From positions 16,423,896 through 16,487,895 of the forward strand of contig NC_135001.1 of NCBI RefSeq assembly GCF_051020985.1: 64,000 nt of DNA. The letters run 5' to 3'. How positions within the stretch are numbered: the stretch's first letter is position 1; each line of letters starts with the position of its first letter. Made by a program: the position numbers and the translations under genes. The notes under the pieces are model-generated. The model made no database searches. It had not been told where the DNA came from and saw only the letters and a program-made list of their open reading frames with translations. Source of the stretch: Nomia melanderi. Taxonomy: Eukaryota; Arthropoda; Insecta; Hymenoptera; Halictidae. Positions 58,915-64,000 of the stretch are shown one piece after another.

Positions 58915-59373
58915 ATGGCTGCCGATAAAGCGACCCGAGTTTACTGCGGACGAGATTGTATTTATCATCTCGCAATGTCAGCCAACAACGCACACATTAT
59001 GTACCTTACGGGCCAGTTATCTAAGATACGTTCGTTTATCTCCGAAGAAAAATGGATTATGCCTTTTTGGACCGCTGAAACAAAAGGAACGATACGGTTC
59101 CCGAACTCTTCCGATGATATATTCGAAAGAAAAACATTGTTCCCGTGCAATCATGACGGTAATAATAATAATAGCCGTACCATTTTCAATAATCGAGATA
59201 GAAGTTCGACGATAATTCGATACGGAATTAATAACAAGCTTGTTTTAATTGATTTTCATTTGTCGGACGTTTATAATTATATTAAAGTGATTCGCGTTTG
59301 TATACTCTGTATCTATTATAATACTTTCGTAATTATTTTCATGCCTGTTATGTTCATTTTTCATTTTCACTGA
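58915..59373 (+). CDS. Unrecognised 152-codon open frame
   Basis: A true ATG-to-TGA frame of 152 codons starts in GC-richer DNA and continues well into AT-rich DNA, where long open frames are less expected. The N-terminal part is mixed (MAADKATRVYCGRDCIYHL, then a SFISEEKWIMPFW segment). An NNNN run comes from an AAT microsatellite at 59160-59174, and the C-terminal 40 residues are strongly hydrophobic (VIRVCILCIYYNTFVIIFM). A second plus frame (58853-59215) overlaps it. No family is recognised. It may be chance. Confidence 0.2.
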   Translation: MAADKATRVYCGRDCIYHLAMSANNAHIMYLTGQLSKIRSFISEEKWIMPFWTAETKGTIRFPNSSDDIFERKTLFPCNHDGNNNNSRTIFNNRDRSSTIIRYGINNKLVLIDFHLSDVYNYIKVIRVCILCIYYNTFVIIFMPVMFIFHFH

Positions 59374-59395
59374 AATCTGTTAATTCGACAGGTAT

Positions 59396-59557
59396 GTTGA
59401 TATTAGAACTATCGTTAAAGTGACTGGATCTTGGAAATAAATAGTTTCATTTGAATACTATAATGAATGTTTGAAGAAACTGAAAATTGTCTATTGTTAG
59501 AATTTTTACAGGGACTGCATATTAATCGTATCAAATGCTCGGTAGTTCTACTGTTAA
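59396..59557. repeat. 162 bp inverted-end element of the CTCGGTAGTTCTA family
   Basis: The left end TTGATATTAGAACTATCG and the right end CGGTAGTTCTACTGTTAA are inverted repeats matching at about 14 of 18 positions. The right-hand 36 bases nearly match the 13607-13642 fragment. Non-coding MITE-like remnant. Confidence 0.6.
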
Positions 59558-61565
59558 AATGATGTTTTCTTCGTTATAGTAATGGTAACTTTTACATATC
59601 GAATATCCGAATATTCGATTTCCGAGTCCGAAAATAAAATTTTACGAAGATTTTCATCTTCAATATTTGAAAGCTTAATTTCGTTGTTTTAATCGGAACT
59701 TGAAAGTTCAATTTCATTTTCACTTTCACGTGGCTCGGCTTCATTTGCATCTGAATTGGTGTCTGGGGAATCTTCATTTATACCGGTTATGTTTTGTAAC
59801 AATTAGTGTCTCTTTGAGACTCGGCCATCACAGCTCTATTAAGTTACAAAGAAAATAAATAAATACATACTTTTCATGAACATAATTTCAAATAACTGAT
59901 AAAACTGAAACATTTGTAAGATAAACGAACTTTCTATTGTAAGAATAATAAAAAATGTTTTTTTAGTAGAAACAACGTAGTTCAACTGAAGACACACGAC
60001 ACATTGAAAAGCTGAACTGGTTAATTAAAAAATTACAACAATTAATAACTGCGAAGACGAAGTATATAATGCTTCGAACCAATCTTGTTCGTTGAAAAAA
60101 CAGTAAATATATTATATACAAAAATTGCAAACTAGAAAATAGATAAGAAATAAATGTAGTTACATATTTATATTAATACACCAATCGAAGTCAATATAAA
60201 TTACAATCAATCCATCTATGAATTTGTAATATGACGACAAATAAATGAATATTCATTTTAATGAATGAACTTAATTCTCTAAAATGATTACTTACCATCA
60301 AAAGATCTAATCTTTCATCCGAACATTTCCGTCCCGTTAATTCCTACATGGAAGGTACAGCGCTTCGAAAAACAACGACAGTCTACTTAGCGTTAAACAA
60401 CCGCTAAATGAAATTACCGCAAACTATTACTGACCAGTGACTAGTCGTAAGGCTTTCAACTGGAATAGATAGACGTTACGTGGTGGTTTCGGCCGCAAAA
60501 GAGAATACGTGAGAGTTTAATACAAAATTTAGCAGAAGACCCCAGCTTGTGTGGCTTTATTTTCTTCTCTATAGGAGAGAAGGTTGTGGTCACGTGCCGA
60601 GGAAAATGCTGGGCACGACCATCCACTGGCGACCAAAGAAGGATTCTATGCCTGAGTGAGCACACGCACGGCCAAACCTTTCATTCCACGTACGAAGAAT
60701 AGATCTGCAAGCTCTATTAAATCGTGATTTTCAGGGGTAACTCGATTCGTAGCGGAGAGTACAAACCCGGGATAAGATTTTCTTCCGCAACAGCTACCCT
60801 GTTCTATTTATTGCCTATACACTTCGTACGCACCGCCCGTTGCTCTGGTAGCAGCATTGAAATTTATTAGATAGGAAAATTTCCTTGCGAGACTATTATA
60901 TGTCCTGTGGATTCGAGCGAAAGGAATTCGATTCAGGCGTGCTTATCCGCCCTCAAAATATCAGTATCACACACGTAATCGGTCTGATGCGTTGACTGTC
61001 GAATCGATACACTTAAAAGATTCTATAAAATCGAAGGAATCTTTTCGATGAAATAGAAACTCGGGAGAAAGGATTTATTGTAGAGATTATTCTGCTGATC
61101 TTTCTGCAGCTCATGAATTATAATGAAATTTGGTTCGTTTTGACATTCTAAACAGTGCAGCATAGTTTCTTGAGAAACTACTATAGGAAAGAATTACTTT
61201 GATTATAGGTAATGAATTTGTAAATATTTAATCATAATTTTCTGTGGTTCATTATCATTTATAATGATACGTCTTAAGAATAAACATCAGAATTTATTGA
61301 TATGCTAGAAATACTTTATTGATCGTGTAAAGTATGAAAAAATCCTGTCAACGTATGTCGTCTATTTTATATTAAGTCCACAGCTTCTATGAGACATGGT
61401 AATATTCTTCAATATCAAGATGAAGGCACGTTCTAACATAGAAAAATAAAAGAACGCACTTGTTTCCATCACTACCAACTCATTTCTACTTCCCATGCTT
61501 CATCCCACATAATCAAAGAAAATGAACATACGTATATTTATATTTCTTCTAGCAACAACTCCCGA
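59558..61565. other. AT-rich spacer with GC patch
   Basis: AT-rich at 59560-60420 and 60960-61565, with a GC-richer patch at about 60420-60960. Open frames are short and unrecognised. Confidence 0.45.
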
Positions 61566-61702
61566 GGAACAGAGCTAATCACAAACCCCATGGAATGTAT
61601 GTTAGCTCTGTACCTTAATAGTCCTTAAAAAATCATAAGCAGGTAGAACTGCTCAATCTACTCACATCCACTAAATTGGCTGGGAACTATTCATCAGTTC
61701 CC
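61566..61702. other. Two short hairpins
   Basis: ACAGAGCTAA (61569-61578) and TTAGCTCTGT (61602-61611) are perfect ten-base inverted repeats, extendable by GG/CC across one mismatch. Seventy bases further, GGGAACT (61682-61688), a seven-base spacer and AGTTCCC (61696-61702) form a perfect seven-base stem. Their role is unknown. Confidence 0.6.
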
Positions 61703-62700
61703 TCCCAAACATTTAACCATACTAACTGAAAGAAATTCATTTATTCATCATCTCCTTAAGTATGCATTGTAGTTCCCTTATAATAAATTCCCTAAGAAGC
61801 ACACGATAAAGACGAGCACATTCAAAGTTACGTATAACTGCTGAAAACAAGAGTTACTCGACAACCTGAGAAACACTGAAACGTTCCGAAAAGTCGAAGA
61901 TCATCGAGCAGAAGTTCGTCGGTATAATGTGGCCTTTTCATCATTCTTTTAACGTATTCCGTAGCCGTCGCGACGTATAGGCCACGAGGGGGCGGCACTG
62001 TCACCAAGGGTTTTGAAAAAGTCGGGGGACACGAGGCAGGAGCAATACTATCGTGACTGGTGCACGATGTTCCTACGCCAGACCCTTCCTCGGACATACA
62101 TACGCGGCCACACGAACACATCGAGCCGCGGGAAGATCTCACACGGACACGCACATTCAAGAACACGTTTCCTTGGAGGTCTATCTCTGCTCGTGTTTAC
62201 TCTTACTACGGTCTGTTCTCATCTTCAACCGTCTGCAGGACTCTCTATCCTTCATATCTGCCGTTCTCCTTTTCCCTCACGGTCTCGCCCACTCTTTCCG
62301 TCTCCCTCTCTTTCCCCTCCCGCCCCTGGTTCGTCGATGGAGAACTAGACCCAGACCAAAGGACAGAGTCACGTCTCTAGACCGGAGTTGTTCTAATTAA
62401 ATTACTTAAGCGTACGTGTATCCAGGGGTGGTTTCGGGCTGATGCCGCTACATACAACTGCATGCTATAAACGTATCCACCTGAAGGACGTTTTGGTGTC
62501 GGTGAATGCCTCACTCGGACTTCACAAGTCAATGCACCTTCAAAGTTTAGGGCATCTCTGTTCTCTTCTGTTTTATCTCCTGCTTTATGAAACACTTGCA
62601 TTTGTGATTAGCGGTGGGGAACCGTGCTCCTGTTTGGACATTCTTGCGGCTTTAGGGAACGAATTAGACGTATCATTTCGTTTACATGTATTTGAATATT
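61703..62700. other. AT-rich edge then GC/CT-rich island
   Basis: From about 61900 to 62660 the island holds overlapping frames in all plus phases (62013-62400) and on the minus strand (61828-62166, 62377-62601). The plus frames share a CT-rich segment (62260-62330) that gives serine/leucine runs. No gene is supported. Confidence 0.4.
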
Positions 62701-64000
62701 TATAGTCTTTTCTTTTAAACAAAATGTAATAAAAATAAGAAAAATATCAATTTACTTAACGAAAATCAATTTAAAACTATGCATTAATCAAAGTCACAAG
62801 CGTAGAGCGTAAATCAACGAATTAGTGAAATTTACTTAACTTTTTAAAAAACAGTGAAACGATGACTACAACGTGAATGAAGCAATGTCAACGCAGAATT
62901 GAAAAGAATACTTTTTAATGTACCCCTATGTTTGAGAGTTATTATAAACTCAGTTTGCAAACGATACTCGTCGACAGGACAGTTTTCAATCTCCAGAAGA
63001 ACGTTTTTCACGCAAGCGATGAGTACTTTGTCATCGAAATATGGTTCCTTGCATCCTCCCTCTATTTACGATTTAATGAAAATTCAATGTTCTACCGCGC
63101 TGCATCTGCCGGTGTAGCTTCATAAGCTCACCTCGCGCAAGGCGAAGAGATTTTTGTGGTAAAAAAAAAGGAATAACTTAATATCTGCCATCCTGAAACT
63201 CGTTTAGTAACGAAGAGTGTCTCCGGCAGTCTTATTATAGTTGGTGTTTTTCTCTCCTTCGTCCACGGAGCTTCGCCGACATCATGACGACAGGTGGAGG
63301 GTTAGAGAGCCCGGGATTCCTTAGCTACCCTTCTCCTTTTCCATGACATCATCAAAGGATCTGTCAACCTCCATTACTGGGAAAGCAAGTGAACAGCGAA
63401 ACCATGAAACGGTACTACCATATAACATGAAAGCCATTGTTCACTGACGACAGTTGCACCACTGGCTTGGTCGAGTAAGTATTCATGGAGAATAGAAAAA
63501 TGGATCGGACAGTGATGTTGGCTAGTGTTATAATGGTAACTCGCAGTAAGAAACAAGTGAATTTTTATTGACAAATTTCTTGCCAATCCGCAACAAGAAT
63601 GCCACATGATACAGAACTGTACTATATATTTCTGGTGACCTCGATATTATGAAAAATTACTTCATAATTGAAAAATACTAATTGTCTTATTGGGTGCTCT
63701 GGTATGTAAAAACGACGTTATTGTTTGTTTATAATCTTGTAAGTAGAAAATATGCGTAACAGATCTCGCTACAAGAAATAAATATTTTTATATTTTGTTT
63801 TGTGAAATAATTAAAATGGGCAAGAATATCGTTATCTTAATAACGTGTATCAGTAGAAGAAGTAAATCTGTATAAGATGTTTCAAGTATTAAATTTAATT
63901 CATTTCAATACTTCAAATATTAAATACTCTTTCCGAAATCATGGCACAATTGGAAATAGGATGAATCTACATAGAAAACTCAAGCACGTAAAATAACTTT
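62700..64000. other. AT-rich right edge with small GC patch
   Basis: AT-rich, apart from a patch at about 63130-63420. Within it the plus frame 63284-63346 encodes TTGGGLESPGFLSYPSPFP and then a TGA. The SPGFxxYPxP pattern resembles the start of a CUB domain, but it is only 20 codons long and lacks the cysteines. Other frames here are unrecognised. Confidence 0.35.

Overview
The window reads as nuclear DNA of an insect, most likely a hymenopteran and probably a bee. The base composition alternates on a scale of about 0.5 to 2 kb between AT-rich spacer and GC- or CpG-rich islands. The islands carry long strand-biased GA/CT tracts. Short dispersed repeats anchored on TTAAC occur throughout, including TTAACACTAGAACTACC, TTAACCCTTTGCACTCC and TTGACCGGTCACGAGTTAAC, a style I associate with bee and related genomes. 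There are no operons, ribosome binding sites, rRNA, CRISPR arrays or convincing tRNAs, and the species cannot be fixed from sequence alone.

I found no intact multi-exon gene. Most open frames sit in GC-rich islands where stops are rare. Several islands are open in two or three overlapping frames on both strands, so openness there is weak evidence. The window is best read as intergenic or large-intron DNA with regulatory-looking islands, small transposable elements, two recognisable gene fossils and a handful of unrecognised candidate exons.

Layout. 1-14.7 kb: alternating spacer and islands, with one MITE copy at 200-422 and a G-rich quadruplex-prone tract near 12.72 kb. 14.7-15.2 kb: two abutting minus-strand open frames with coding-like codon use. 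15.8-16.5 kb: island with a GAGC/GC Z-DNA-prone run. 18.7-23.3 kb: a nest of TTAAC-type elements (18728-18955, 19110-19287, 21942-22178, 23031-23282) around a CT/CA island at 19.9 kb. 25.5-28.1 kb: GC island, a TATA-bearing promoter-like block near 27.02 kb and a cluster of RAACAGT words. 30.1-30.7 kb: a possible minus-strand last exon beside purine tracts. 32-44 kb: several islands, the largest at 37.2-39.2 kb. 45.29-45.72 kb: a decayed Tc1/mariner transposase. 49.7-51.7 kb: island whose right edge holds the clearest discovery, a decayed minus-strand copy of a methylenetetrahydrofolate dehydrogenase/cyclohydrolase (FolD/NMDMC/MTHFD2 family) with seven motifs in family order. 54.1-54.6 kb: a 475 bp element with inverted ends and nested palindromes. 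56.8-59.4 kb: islands with two unrecognised open frames. 61.5-62.7 kb: two short hairpins and a last GC island. 62.7-64 kb: AT-rich end with a tiny CUB-like peptide fragment.

No coding genes can be shown to work together here. The most informative system-level signal is the repeat family. Several members keep the TTAAC anchor and carry an internal short palindrome whose two arms differ between copies yet remain complementary within each copy.
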